Assembly (NCBI GenBank): GCA_963697285.1
Contig: CAVONI010000011.1
Span: 496,001-560,000 of the forward strand
From: JAEUQQ01 sp963697285
Lineage (GTDB): Bacteria; Acidobacteriota; Vicinamibacteria; Vicinamibacterales; JAFNAJ01
Length of the DNA: 64,000 nucleotides
Direction of reading: 5' to 3'
Part shown: positions 42,391 to 51,228 of the stretch, one piece after another
Layout: each line of letters starts with the position of its first letter
How positions within the stretch are numbered: position 1 is the stretch's first letter
Notes under the pieces: generated by a model
Database searches by the model: none
What the model saw: the letters and a program-made list of their open reading frames with translations, nothing else
Told to the model about the DNA's origin: nothing
Made by a program: the position numbers and the translations under genes

Positions 42391-43389
42391 GTGTCCCCTT
42401 CCTCGCCCTTTCCCGAACACTCCGGCGGATGGCCGCCCCTCGCTGACCAGGTCAGGCCGCCGGAAGAGCGCCACACGTGGATCGCCCCGCCGCGGCCGAC
42501 GCAGCGCAAGTGGCTCCACTGGCTGCTGTTCGTGGCCACGTTTGCCACGACCTGGCTCGTCGGACGCGAACACTACCTGTCGTTCCTGTGGGATTTCGTA
42601 CCGCGACAACTGCTGTTCACGACGTCGCGCGACCTGTGGATCGGCGGGCTCTTCTATCCCATCTCGGTCCTGGCCATCCTCGGCGCCCACGAACTCGGCC
42701 ACTACTACGCGTGCCGGTATCACAACATCGACGCGACCTGGCCGTTCTTCCTGCCGATGCCAGGGGGCCTGTCGGGCACGCTCGGCGCCGTCATCCGCAT
42801 TCGTGAGCCGATCCGGACCAAGCGTGCCCTGTTCGACATGGCGGTGGCCGGCCCCATCGCGGGGTTCGTGGTCCTCGTGCCGGTCATGGTCATCGGCCTC
42901 ATGCTCTCGAGGGTCGCGAAGTTGCCGCCGAACTTCGTTGGCGTCGAGCTCGGCGAACCGCTGCTCTTCCAGGCCGTCACGCGATGGATCTTCGGGGCGA
43001 TCCCCGACGGCTGGTCGGTGAACCTTCACCCGATGGCCATGGCGGCGTGGTTCGGCATGCTCGCCACGGCGATCAACCTGTTCCCGATTGCGCAACTCGA
43101 CGGCGGGCACATTGCCTACGCCGCCCTCGGGCGGCGCTCCGACTACGTGACGCTCGGCGCACTCCTGACGGCGGGCCTGCTGATCTTCGTGTCGTGGAGC
43201 TGGCTGGTATGGACGCTCCTCCTGCTGGTCATGCTTCGCGTCTTCGGCTGGCGTCATCCGCCGACCTTCGACGACCACGTCCCGCTGTCGCGGGGGCGGC
43301 GCATCGTGGCGATCATCGCGGTGTTGATCTTCATCGCGTGCTTCACGCCCGCGCCCATCCAGCCCTACCAGCTCATCGCGCCACGCTAG
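42391..43389 (+). CDS. Site-2 protease family membrane metalloprotease (M50)
   Basis: 332 aa from GTG 42391, 18 bases after the HU stop. Six or so membrane helices. The zinc site is HELGH at residues 100-104 inside ILGAHELGHYYACRY, and the third ligand is Asp237 in NLFPIAQLDGGHIAY. The loop PMPGGLSGTLGAVIRIREPI is the conserved membrane-entering sheet of this subgroup (similar to plant EGY and bacterial DUF2236-free S2P homologues). These proteases cut substrate helices within the membrane, often releasing regulators. Substrate unknown. Confidence 0.88.
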   Translation: MSPSSPFPEHSGGWPPLADQVRPPEERHTWIAPPRPTQRKWLHWLLFVATFATTWLVGREHYLSFLWDFVPRQLLFTTSRDLWIGGLFYPISVLAILGAHELGHYYACRYHNIDATWPFFLPMPGGLSGTLGAVIRIREPIRTKRALFDMAVAGPIAGFVVLVPVMVIGLMLSRVAKLPPNFVGVELGEPLLFQAVTRWIFGAIPDGWSVNLHPMAMAAWFGMLATAINLFPIAQLDGGHIAYAALGRRSDYVTLGALLTAGLLIFVSWSWLVWTLLLLVMLRVFGWRHPPTFDDHVPLSRGRRIVAIIAVLIFIACFTPAPIQPYQLIAPR

Positions 43390-43404
43390 CCGCCTTCGCC
43401 CCCT

Positions 43405-43503
43405 CACGGGGGCTTCGGCGAGCCTTCGGCCCCGCACCACGGGGGCTTCGGCGAGCCTTCGGCCCCGCACCACGGGGGCTTCGGCGAGCCTTCGGCCGCA
43501 CGG
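43405..43503. repeat. 33-bp tandem repeat, three copies
   Basis: Units start at 43405, 43438 and 43471, each beginning cacgggggcttcggcgagcc and closing ttcggccccgcac; the third is altered at its end. Each unit contains ggcttcgg and gccttcggcc, which can pair with neighbours to form hairpins. It lies between the convergent protease and priA genes. It may act as a terminator-like or nucleoid-associated repeat, and copy number could vary between strains. Confidence 0.8.
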
Positions 43504-43575
43504 CTTCGCGACCTTCGGCCATGGGTCAGTGGCCTTCGTCCGTGCTTTCGCACGTGCCGGGAGGCTTCAACGAGT

Positions 43576-45822
43576 TCAGAGCACGGTGTAGGGGTCGACA
43601 TCCACCGTGATGTCGCGCAGGCGATCCTTCATGGCATCGAGGGCCGCGCGCACGGCGTGGCGGCTCAGGGCGCGCTCGGTGCTCTTCACGAAGACCTGCG
43701 CGCGGAACTGCCCGCGGAGTTGCTGCAGCGGCGCAGGCGCAGGTCCCACGAGCCGCACGGCGTCCTGGCCGTGCCGCTTGACGTGCCGTGCGCACTCGCG
43801 CGCGATGTCGAGCGCGTCGGGCATGGTCTTCGCCCGCGTCGTGATGGCAATCATCGACACGAACGGGGGATAGCGCATGTCGCGCCGGAACGCCATCTCC
43901 TGCGCCGCGAACGCGTCGTAGTCCTGCGACACCGCATGCACGATCGCGGCGTGCGCGGGAAACAGCGTCTGCACGAACGCGTCGCCGGGCACGTCGCCGC
44001 GTCCGGCCCGTCCCGCGACCTGCGTCAGCAACTGGAACGTGCGCTCCGAGGCACGGAAGTCGGCCATGCCGAGCCCGACGTCCGCCGAAATCACGCCGAC
44101 AAGCGTCACGCCGTGGAAGTCGTGGCCCTTCGCCAGCATCTGCGTGCCGACGAGGATGTCGATCTCGCGTCGCTCGAAGCGGCCCAGCACGTCGACGATC
44201 TCGCCACGCCGCCGCACGGTGTCACGGTCGACGCGCGCAAGGCGCGCTCGCGGAAACAGGCGCGTGAGCTCCTCTTCGACCCGCTCGGTGCCCACGCCCT
44301 GGTACTCGAGGACGTCGCCGTCGCACGAGGGACACGTGGCGGGCGCAGGCTTCGCGAAGTCGCAGTAATGGCACCGCAGGCGATGCTGCCGCTTGTGATA
44401 CGTGAGCGACACGCTGCAATTCGGGCACGCGAACGCCTCGCCGCACTGGCGACAGAACAACGACGGCGCGAAGCCGCGCCGGTTCAGCAGCACGATCGCC
44501 TGCTCGCCGCGATCGAGCCGATCGGCCAGGGCGCCGTGCAGTGCCTCGCTGACGATCACCTCGGGTCCGCGCACCGCGTACTCGGCCCGCATGTCGACCA
44601 CCGAGACGCTGGCCAGCGGGCGATCCTGCACGCGCCGCGTCAGGCGAATGTGGGCGTACCGCCCCGACAGGGCGTTCTGCAGCGACTCGAGCGACGGCGT
44701 CGCCGAGCCGAGCACGACGAGCGCCGAGGCGTCGCGCGCGCGGACGACCGCGACGTCGCGCCCGTTGTAGCGGGGCGCGGTCTCCTGCTTGTACGACCCG
44801 TCGTGCTCCTCGTCGACGACGATCAGGCCGAGGCGATCGAGCGGTGCGAAGACGGCGCTGCGCGTGCCGACGACCACGTCGATGTCACCGCGGCGGATGC
44901 GATGCCACTGGTCGTGGCGCTCGCCGTCGGAGAGCGCGCTGTGCAGGATGGCCACGCGTTCGCCGAACGTGTGCCGGAAGGTCGCCGCGACGGCCGGGGT
45001 CAGCGCGATCTCTGGCACGAGAATCAGCACGCGACGCCCCAGCGCGCACACCTCGCTGGCCAGCCGCCGGTACACCTCGGTCTTGCCGCTACCCGTCACG
45101 CCCTGCACGAGCGTCGCGGTGAACGTCGCCGCGCGCGCCATCGAGGTGAGTCGATCGAGTGCCTCCTGCTGCTCGTCGCTCAGCACGACGTCGGCCTTCG
45201 CAGCCTCTTTCGCCTCGTCGACCGCCACGGCGACGGCGAACGGATCCCGATCGGCCCGCACGCGCTCGATGTTCGCCAGCCCGCGCGACACGACGGCGTT
45301 CACGACGCCGCTGGCGAAGCCCTCGTCGGCAAGCGTGACCGTGGCGACGCCACCGGCTTCGCCGCGCAGCCGCTCGACGAGTTGTCGCTGCTTCGGCCCG
45401 AGCTTCGGCACGAAGTCGTCGGCGTACGCCGCGGGTGTGGCCACGGCGAGCCGCGTGTACTTGAAGTCGACTTCGCGGGACGGCGAGAAGAACATCGCCG
45501 GGACGGCCGTTGCGATGGCCTCGCCGATGCCGCACAGGTAGTAGTCGGCCACCCAGTTGGCCAGGGCGATGACCGGCGCCGGCAGCAGCGGCGCATCGTC
45601 GAGGACGGCGACGATGTCCCTGATCTTCGCGGCGTCCAGGCCGGCCACGATCGCCTCTGGCGGCAGCGCCTCGTGCACCTCCATCACGGCGCCGAGGACG
45701 CGACGCGCGCGGAAGGGCACGCGCACGCGCGCACCGCGCGCGACCGTGGTTCCCGCGGGCACGCGGTACGTGAGGCGCCCGAGATGCGGCACCGGAACGG
45801 CGACCGAAACGTACTGCGACAT
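43576..45822 (-). CDS. priA: Primosomal protein N' (PriA helicase)
   Basis: 748 aa from ATG 45822. The N-terminal 3'-end-binding domain starts YVSVAVPVPHLGRLTYRVPA. The helicase core has Walker A GVTGSGKTEVYRRL, DEEH in VDEEHDGSYKQE, GSATPSLESL and a C-terminal motif VAGRAGRGDVPG. Eight cysteines in CRQCGEAFACPNC, CHYC and CPSC bind two zincs. PriA reloads the replisome at stalled forks. Full length and all motifs are intact. Confidence 0.95.
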   Translation of the reverse strand: MSQYVSVAVPVPHLGRLTYRVPAGTTVARGARVRVPFRARRVLGAVMEVHEALPPEAIVAGLDAAKIRDIVAVLDDAPLLPAPVIALANWVADYYLCGIGEAIATAVPAMFFSPSREVDFKYTRLAVATPAAYADDFVPKLGPKQRQLVERLRGEAGGVATVTLADEGFASGVVNAVVSRGLANIERVRADRDPFAVAVAVDEAKEAAKADVVLSDEQQEALDRLTSMARAATFTATLVQGVTGSGKTEVYRRLASEVCALGRRVLILVPEIALTPAVAATFRHTFGERVAILHSALSDGERHDQWHRIRRGDIDVVVGTRSAVFAPLDRLGLIVVDEEHDGSYKQETAPRYNGRDVAVVRARDASALVVLGSATPSLESLQNALSGRYAHIRLTRRVQDRPLASVSVVDMRAEYAVRGPEVIVSEALHGALADRLDRGEQAIVLLNRRGFAPSLFCRQCGEAFACPNCSVSLTYHKRQHRLRCHYCDFAKPAPATCPSCDGDVLEYQGVGTERVEEELTRLFPRARLARVDRDTVRRRGEIVDVLGRFERREIDILVGTQMLAKGHDFHGVTLVGVISADVGLGMADFRASERTFQLLTQVAGRAGRGDVPGDAFVQTLFPAHAAIVHAVSQDYDAFAAQEMAFRRDMRYPPFVSMIAITTRAKTMPDALDIARECARHVKRHGQDAVRLVGPAPAPLQQLRGQFRAQVFVKSTERALSRHAVRAALDAMKDRLRDITVDVDPYTVL

Positions 45823-45844
45823 GCTGGCCGTCGGCGCTCGCGGG

Positions 45845-46618
45845 CTAGCCCTGGCCTGACAGCAGCGCCATCGCGAGCTTCATGTCATCCCAGGTGTCGC
45901 GCTTCCGCTCGGGGCTGCGCAGCAGGAACGCCGGGTGGAAGGTCGGGATCAGCTTGACGCCCCGATAGTCGAACACCTGGCCGCGCAGCCTGGAGATCGG
46001 ATCGTTCGTCCGCAGCAGGGCCTTGGCCGCAAACGTTCCGAGCGCGACGATGACTTTGGGCTTGATGAGGTCGATCTGCGTGAAGAGGAACGGCTCGCAG
46101 GTCGCGACCTCGTCGGGCTCGGGGTTCCGGTTGCCCGGCGGACGGCACTTGATGACGTTTGCGATGTAGACGTCATCGCGCGTGAGCCCCATCGCCTCGA
46201 TGATCTTCGTGAGCAACTGGCCCGCGCGACCCACGAACGGAATGCCCTGGATGTCTTCGTCGCCACCCGGAGCCTCGCCGACGAACATCAGGTCGGCCTG
46301 GGGATTCCCGACACCGAACACGACCTGCGTGCGGCCGAGTGCGTGGAGCTTGCAACGTGTGCAGTCGCCGATGTGGAGGCGCAGATCCACCAGTGCCGTG
46401 GCGGGATCGGTCTCCCCCGTGGCCGCGGCTGACGGAGCGGCGCCCGGCGCAGCGGCGGCCGGCCCGGCGACGCCCCCATCCACCGGCCCGGCGCCCGGGT
46501 CCTGCAGAGGCGCATCCCCCTGCCGCCGGCGCCACGCAGGATCCCGGCTGAGGCCCGTGACGCCGAGGTCGGCGTAGAAACGGAGGTGTTCGGCGATGTC
46601 GCGAGGCGCGTCTGGCAC
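45845..46618 (-). CDS. Type-4 (Fe-S) uracil-DNA glycosylase
   Basis: 257 aa from ATG 46618. An Ala/Pro/Gly-rich linker of about 60 residues precedes the catalytic domain. The family-4 motifs are GEAPGGDEDIQGIPFVGRAG, NVIKCRPPGNRNP and TFHPAFLLR. Four cysteines (two in DCTRCKL, one each in KCRPP and TCEPF) hold the 4Fe-4S cluster. It removes uracil from DNA. The frame extends without GTG/TTG conflict, and the long disordered N-terminus is a common feature of acidobacterial members. It lies between priA and coaBC, all minus strand. Confidence 0.93.
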   Translation of the reverse strand: MPDAPRDIAEHLRFYADLGVTGLSRDPAWRRRQGDAPLQDPGAGPVDGGVAGPAAAAPGAAPSAAATGETDPATALVDLRLHIGDCTRCKLHALGRTQVVFGVGNPQADLMFVGEAPGGDEDIQGIPFVGRAGQLLTKIIEAMGLTRDDVYIANVIKCRPPGNRNPEPDEVATCEPFLFTQIDLIKPKVIVALGTFAAKALLRTNDPISRLRGQVFDYRGVKLIPTFHPAFLLRSPERKRDTWDDMKLAMALLSGQG

Positions 46619-46639
46619 GAGGTCGTGGGCTCCCGGAAT

Positions 46640-47854
46640 CTACTGCGCGGCCGGCCGGCGCGCAGCCACGAGGGCCTCGACGCGATCGACCAGGGTGGCG
46701 GCGAGCGTGCTCTTCTGCTGGAGCGGCACCGCCTGCTCGTCGCCGTCGGTGACGAAGGTCGCGGCATTGGTATCGACGCCGAACCCGGCATCGCTGCGCG
46801 ACACGTCGTTGGCGACGATGAGGTCGGCGTGCTTCGACCGCAGCTTCTGACGGGCGTGCTCGACGACGTGCTCGGTCTCTGCCGCGAACCCCACGAGCAC
46901 CGGTAACGCCTTGTCGCCGCGCCAGGCGCCGAGGTCGGCGAGGATGTCGCGCGTGCGGGTGAGCGCGATCGACAGGTCGCCGTCTGACTTCTTCACCTTC
47001 TGTGGAGCCGCGCCGCCGACCGGCGTGTAGTCGGCCACGGCGGCTGCCATGACGATCGCGTCGGCCGACGGAGCGGCCGCGAATACCGCGGCGTGCATGT
47101 CGGCCGCAGAGCGCACGTGCACCACGTCGATCGACGGGGGCAGCGGCAGGCTGGTCGGCCCGACGATCAACGTCACGCGGGCGCCACGGCGCGCCGCGGC
47201 GTCGGCAATCGCGATCCCCATCTTCCCCGTCGACCGGTTGCCCAGGTAGCGCACGGGGTCGAGGTCCTCGCAGGTCGGGCCCGCCGTCACGACGATGTGC
47301 CTCGTCGCCATCGACGGCGTGCCGCGCACCATGAGGTCGGCCGCGTCTGCGATCTCGTCGGGCTCGGCGAGGCGTCCCTTCCCCACCCACCCGCAGGCGA
47401 GGTACCCGGCACCCGGCTCGACGAACTTCACGCCGCGAGAGGCGAGCGTTGCCAGGTTGGCCTGCGTCGCGGGATGTTCGAGCATGTGCGTGTTCATCGC
47501 CGGCGCCATCAGGATCGGTGCGCGCGTGGCCAGGTGGAACGCGGTGAGGAAGTCGTCGGCCGCGCCCGACGCGAAGCGCGCGATCACGTTGGCGGTCGCA
47601 GGTGCGATCAGCAGCAGCTTCGCCTCTGTCGCCAGGGCGATGTGTTCGATGTCGGCGTTCATGCCCGGCGTCCACTGGCTCGTGATGACGCGGCGCCGGG
47701 TGATGGCCTCGAAGGTGAGGGGCGCGACGAAACGCTGGGCGTTGCGGGTCATGATGGCCGCGACGTCGTGCCCGCGCTTCTGCAGCGCCCGCGCAACCTC
47801 GACGGCCTTGTAGGCGCCGATCCCGCCGCCAACCCCGAGTGCGATCAAAGCCAT
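46640..47854 (-). CDS. coaBC: Bifunctional phosphopantothenoylcysteine decarboxylase/synthetase
   Basis: 404 aa from ATG 47854. The N-terminal flavoprotein CoaC half carries GVGGGIGAYKAVEVARAL, the active-site His in DIEHIALATEA, APATANVIARFASG and the PAMNTHML loop. The key Cys is in GYLACGWVGKGRL. The CoaB half begins IVVTAGPTCEDLDPVRYLGN and includes NRSTGKMGIAIADAAA and PVGGAAPQKVKKSDG. Together they make 4'-phosphopantetheine for coenzyme A. Gmk lies 28 bases upstream with no rpoZ between them. Confidence 0.95.
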   Translation of the reverse strand: MALIALGVGGGIGAYKAVEVARALQKRGHDVAAIMTRNAQRFVAPLTFEAITRRRVITSQWTPGMNADIEHIALATEAKLLLIAPATANVIARFASGAADDFLTAFHLATRAPILMAPAMNTHMLEHPATQANLATLASRGVKFVEPGAGYLACGWVGKGRLAEPDEIADAADLMVRGTPSMATRHIVVTAGPTCEDLDPVRYLGNRSTGKMGIAIADAAARRGARVTLIVGPTSLPLPPSIDVVHVRSAADMHAAVFAAAPSADAIVMAAAVADYTPVGGAAPQKVKKSDGDLSIALTRTRDILADLGAWRGDKALPVLVGFAAETEHVVEHARQKLRSKHADLIVANDVSRSDAGFGVDTNAATFVTDGDEQAVPLQQKSTLAATLVDRVEALVAARRPAAQ

Positions 47855-47882
47855 GTGGAGTACCTCCCCGCGCGCGTCGTGC

Positions 47883-48512
47883 TCACGCGGGCTCGATGCC
47901 GAACGTCCGGATGATCTCGCGTGCGACCGGCGTCATGGCCGCGCGGCGCGAGCGCTCGGCCATCACGATGGCGCGCAGGCGATCCACGGCCGAGTCGACG
48001 TCGTCGTTGACGACCACGTAATCGTAGTCGGTGAACCCCGCGACCTCTTCCCTGGCAGTCTGCAGCCTGCGAGCCATGGCCGCCTCGCTGTCCTGGCTGC
48101 GCCCACGGAGCCGCTGCTCGAGCACGGCGAACGACGGCGGCATCACGAAGATGCCGACCATGGCCACGCCGCGCGTCCGCACCTGCCGTTCACCCTGCAC
48201 GTCGATGACCAGCACGACGTCGTGTCCAGACGCCTGCAATGCTGCCGTGTCACTGGCGCGCGTCCCGTAGTAGTTGCCGAACACGTCGGCCCACTCGAGG
48301 AACTCGTCGCCCGCAATCATGGCCTCGAACGCGTCGCGCGAGATGAAATTGTAGTCGACCCCGTCGTGCTCACCCGGCCGGGCGGCGCGCGAGGTGTACG
48401 ACCGCGACTCTGCCAGGTGCGGCACGAGGTGCACGAGGCGCTCGACGAGCGTGGTCTTGCCCGTGCCCGACGGTGCCGACACCACGAAGATCAGTCCTGC
48501 GCAACAGCTCAC
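47883..48512 (-). CDS. gmk: Guanylate kinase
   Basis: 209 aa from 48512. P-loop SAPSGTGKTTLVERL, GMP-binding SRSYTSRAARPGEHDGVDYN and FLEWADVFGNYYGT, and lid FVMPPSFAVLEQRLRGRSQD are all present. It converts GMP to GDP. It sits between yicC and coaBC in the common bacterial gene order yicC-gmk-(rpoZ)-coaBC. Confidence 0.95.
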   Translation of the reverse strand: MSCCAGLIFVVSAPSGTGKTTLVERLVHLVPHLAESRSYTSRAARPGEHDGVDYNFISRDAFEAMIAGDEFLEWADVFGNYYGTRASDTAALQASGHDVVLVIDVQGERQVRTRGVAMVGIFVMPPSFAVLEQRLRGRSQDSEAAMARRLQTAREEVAGFTDYDYVVVNDDVDSAVDRLRAIVMAERSRRAAMTPVAREIIRTFGIEPA

Positions 48513-48524
48513 CCGCTTCGCCTC

Positions 48525-49415
48525 CTACTCGACGTTCTGGACCTGCTCGCGCATGCGCTCGAGCTCGGCCTTCGCATGAACGATCAGCTCCGGCACGCGC
48601 GTGCCCTCGGCCTTCGACCCGATCGTGTTGATCTCGCGGTTCATCTCCTGCAGCAGGAAGTCGAGCTTGCGCCCGCAGGGCTCGGCCGACGCGGTCAGCG
48701 ACTGCCAGTGATCGAGGTGCGCGCGGAAGCGGACGATCTCCTCGCTGATGTCGCTGCGGGCCACGACCTTGACGACTTCCTGCGCAACGGCCTGCGGATC
48801 GACGGCGGGGTCGATACGAAGTTCGGCGACCCGCTGCTGGATCCGCGCCTCGGTTGCGAGGCGGCCCGACTCGGCGGCGACCGCAATCGCCTCGATGGTG
48901 ACGGCCAGGCCATCACGCCGCGCGCGCAGGTCGGCGTCGAGCATCGTTCCCTCGCGCCGCCGCATCTGGTCGAGATCGCTGCTCGCCGCCTCGGCGGCCG
49001 CTTCCAGCAACGCCGGCACCGTGCTGCCGATGTCCGAGGCCTCGTCGTCGATCTCGCGGATCACGAGCGCCTGCGGCAGGCGCACGAGATCGCTTGCCGA
49101 CAGGTGGCCTTCGATCAGGCCGGCCGTGCGCGCCTGCTCGACGGCGGCCGAGACGGCGGCGACCAGCGGCGCATTGAACGTCACGTCGACGGCGGGCAAG
49201 GCGCGACGCTGGACGTGCACCGACACGTCGACACGCCCGCGCGAGACATGTCGCTGGATGACCGCACGCAGGGCGGCCTCGGCGGCCGCGAGGCTCGACG
49301 GGGCGCGCACCTGCAGGTCGAGAAAGCGATGGTTGACGCTCTTGATCGTCACCGTCACGGTTGCCTGCGCATCCTCGCGCACGGCACTGGCAAAACCTGT
49401 CATCGACACGATCAC
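48525..49415 (-). CDS. YicC/YloC-family endoribonuclease
   Basis: 296 aa. The family start MIxSMTGFA fits GTG 49415, whose GTGA overlaps the MsbA-like stop. The body has the conserved VTVTIKSVNHRFLDLQVRAP and the C-terminal DUF1732 part LLQEMNREINTIGSKA with conserved Glu residues. YicC-type proteins are metal-dependent RNases that cut small RNAs in Escherichia coli and Bacillus. Linked to gmk as in many genomes. Confidence 0.9.
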   Translation of the reverse strand: MIVSMTGFASAVREDAQATVTVTIKSVNHRFLDLQVRAPSSLAAAEAALRAVIQRHVSRGRVDVSVHVQRRALPAVDVTFNAPLVAAVSAAVEQARTAGLIEGHLSASDLVRLPQALVIREIDDEASDIGSTVPALLEAAAEAASSDLDQMRRREGTMLDADLRARRDGLAVTIEAIAVAAESGRLATEARIQQRVAELRIDPAVDPQAVAQEVVKVVARSDISEEIVRFRAHLDHWQSLTASAEPCGRKLDFLLQEMNREINTIGSKAEGTRVPELIVHAKAELERMREQVQNVE

Positions 49416-51211
49416 CGTGGCACCTCTGCAGCCGTCACCGGGGCGGGCTCCGCCACGGGTGGGGCTGGGTCATCGGCCGCGGGGGCCGGTTCGAACATCT
49501 GCAACTGGTAGAGGCGCGCGTAGGCGCTCTCGGGGCGCGCGAGCAACTCGTCGTGCCGCCCGATCTCGACCACACGGCCCTGGTCGAGGACGACGATCGC
49601 GTCGGCGCGGCGCACGGTCGAGAGGCGATGCGCGATGACGAACGAGGTGCGATCGCGCAGCAGGTTCGCAAGCGCATCCTGCACGAGCTGCTCTGACTCG
49701 GCATCGAGCGACGAGGTCGCCTCGTCGAGAATGAGGATGGGCGAGTTCTTCAACAGGGCACGCGCAATGGCGAGCCGTTGGCGCTGTCCCCCCGACAGGC
49801 GCTGGCCGCGCTCACCGATCCGGGTTTCGTAGCCCTCGGGCAGCGCGCTCACGAAATCATGCGCATGAGCGGCGCGCGCGGCGGCCTGGATCCGCTCCAT
49901 CGTCGCCGTCGGCGCCCCGTACGCGATGTTGTTCGCGATGGTGTCGTCGAACAGGACCGTGTCCTGCGTCACCATGGCGATCTGCGCCCGCAGCGAGGCG
50001 AGCGTGAAGTCGCGGACGTCGATGCCATCGAGGAGGATGGCGCCCGCCTTCACGTCGTAGAAGCGGGGGACGAGATTGACCAGCGTGGTCTTGCCGGCCC
50101 CGCTCAGGCCCACAATCGCGATCATCTGGCCGGCGTCGGCGCTGAATGACACGCCGTCGAGGATGTGCCGGCCGTCGCCGTCGTCGTAGAAGAAGGTCAC
50201 GCCGCGAAACTCGACCGACCGCTGCAGGGGTGTCGCCGGGCGGGCGTCAGGACGTTCGGCCACCTCGGTGTGGGTGTCGAGCATCTCGAAGATGCGCTGG
50301 GCGGCCGCAATCGCCTGCTGAAGGTTCGCGTTCACCCGACTGAGCTTGCGGGCCGGCTGGTACATCAGGAACATCGCGGTGAGAAACGAGACGAACTCCC
50401 CCGTCGTCAGGCGGCCCGCGGCGATCTGGCGGCTGCCGTACCAGAGGGCCGCGGCGATGCCGAGCCCGCCGAGGAACTCCATGATGGGCGGCAGCGCCGA
50501 GAGCGCGCTGGTGACCTTCATGTTGGTGCGGTAGACGCGATCCGAGGCGGCCGCAAAGCGGCGGCGCTCCTGCCGCTCGGCACCGAAGGCCTTGACGATG
50601 CGCTGGCCCGTGAAGGCTTCGGCGGTGATGTGCGAGAGGTCCTCGAGTTGCTCCTGGCTGCGGCGCGTCGAGCGCCGCACGCGCTGGCCCAGTTGCACGA
50701 GGGGGTACACGATCACCGGCGCGCTGGTCATGACGACCAGGGCCAGGCGCGCATCGTAGTAGAACAGGAGGGCCGCATACCCCAGCAGCGACAGGCCCTC
50801 GCGGATGAGGTCTCCGATCGTCTCCGACACGGCCTGCTGGATCTGGCTGACGTCGTTGGTGATACGCGAGAGCAGTTGCCCGGTCGTGCGCCTGGCGAAG
50901 AACGCGGCCGACTGGCCGAGGATGTGCCCGAACAGGGTATCGCGGACGTCGCGCACCACGCGCTGGCCGATGTCGGTCATCAGGTATGACGAGAAGTACG
51001 AACCGAGCCCCTTGACGAAGTACAGGCAGACGATGGCGGCGGCCACCAGCCCGAACTTCTCGCGCGACGGCAGGACGCTGTCGAAGATCGGCTTGATGAG
51101 CAGGGCGAGGCCGGCCGACGCCAGCGCGTACGCGAGCATCGCCACGAGCGCGACGCCGAGGCGGGCGCGGTGCGGGCGGGCGTAGCGAAGCAGGCGAAGG
51201 AAAGGGTGCAC
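49412..51211 (-). CDS. ABC exporter, MsbA/lipid-flippase type
   Basis: 599 aa from GTG 51211 (VHPFLRLLRYARPHRARLGV); a longer open frame upstream is rejected because it overlaps galE and lacks conservation. Six transmembrane helices are followed by a nucleotide-binding domain with GLSGAGKTTLVNLVP (Walker A), RLSGGQRQRLAIARALL (signature), ILILDEATSSLD (Walker B) and the IAHRLST switch. It works as a homodimer to flip lipid A or a related lipid-linked molecule across the inner membrane. It is next to galE and the polysaccharide locus. Confidence 0.9.
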   Translation of the reverse strand: MHPFLRLLRYARPHRARLGVALVAMLAYALASAGLALLIKPIFDSVLPSREKFGLVAAAIVCLYFVKGLGSYFSSYLMTDIGQRVVRDVRDTLFGHILGQSAAFFARRTTGQLLSRITNDVSQIQQAVSETIGDLIREGLSLLGYAALLFYYDARLALVVMTSAPVIVYPLVQLGQRVRRSTRRSQEQLEDLSHITAEAFTGQRIVKAFGAERQERRRFAAASDRVYRTNMKVTSALSALPPIMEFLGGLGIAAALWYGSRQIAAGRLTTGEFVSFLTAMFLMYQPARKLSRVNANLQQAIAAAQRIFEMLDTHTEVAERPDARPATPLQRSVEFRGVTFFYDDGDGRHILDGVSFSADAGQMIAIVGLSGAGKTTLVNLVPRFYDVKAGAILLDGIDVRDFTLASLRAQIAMVTQDTVLFDDTIANNIAYGAPTATMERIQAAARAAHAHDFVSALPEGYETRIGERGQRLSGGQRQRLAIARALLKNSPILILDEATSSLDAESEQLVQDALANLLRDRTSFVIAHRLSTVRRADAIVVLDQGRVVEIGRHDELLARPESAYARLYQLQMFEPAPAADDPAPPVAEPAPVTAAEVPR

Positions 51212-51228
51212 GTGGGCTCGGGCGTCTC

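Noticed and set aside
43405..43503. Possible CRISPR array
   Set aside because: The copies are directly adjacent with no spacers and no cas genes are near, so it is a simple tandem repeat.
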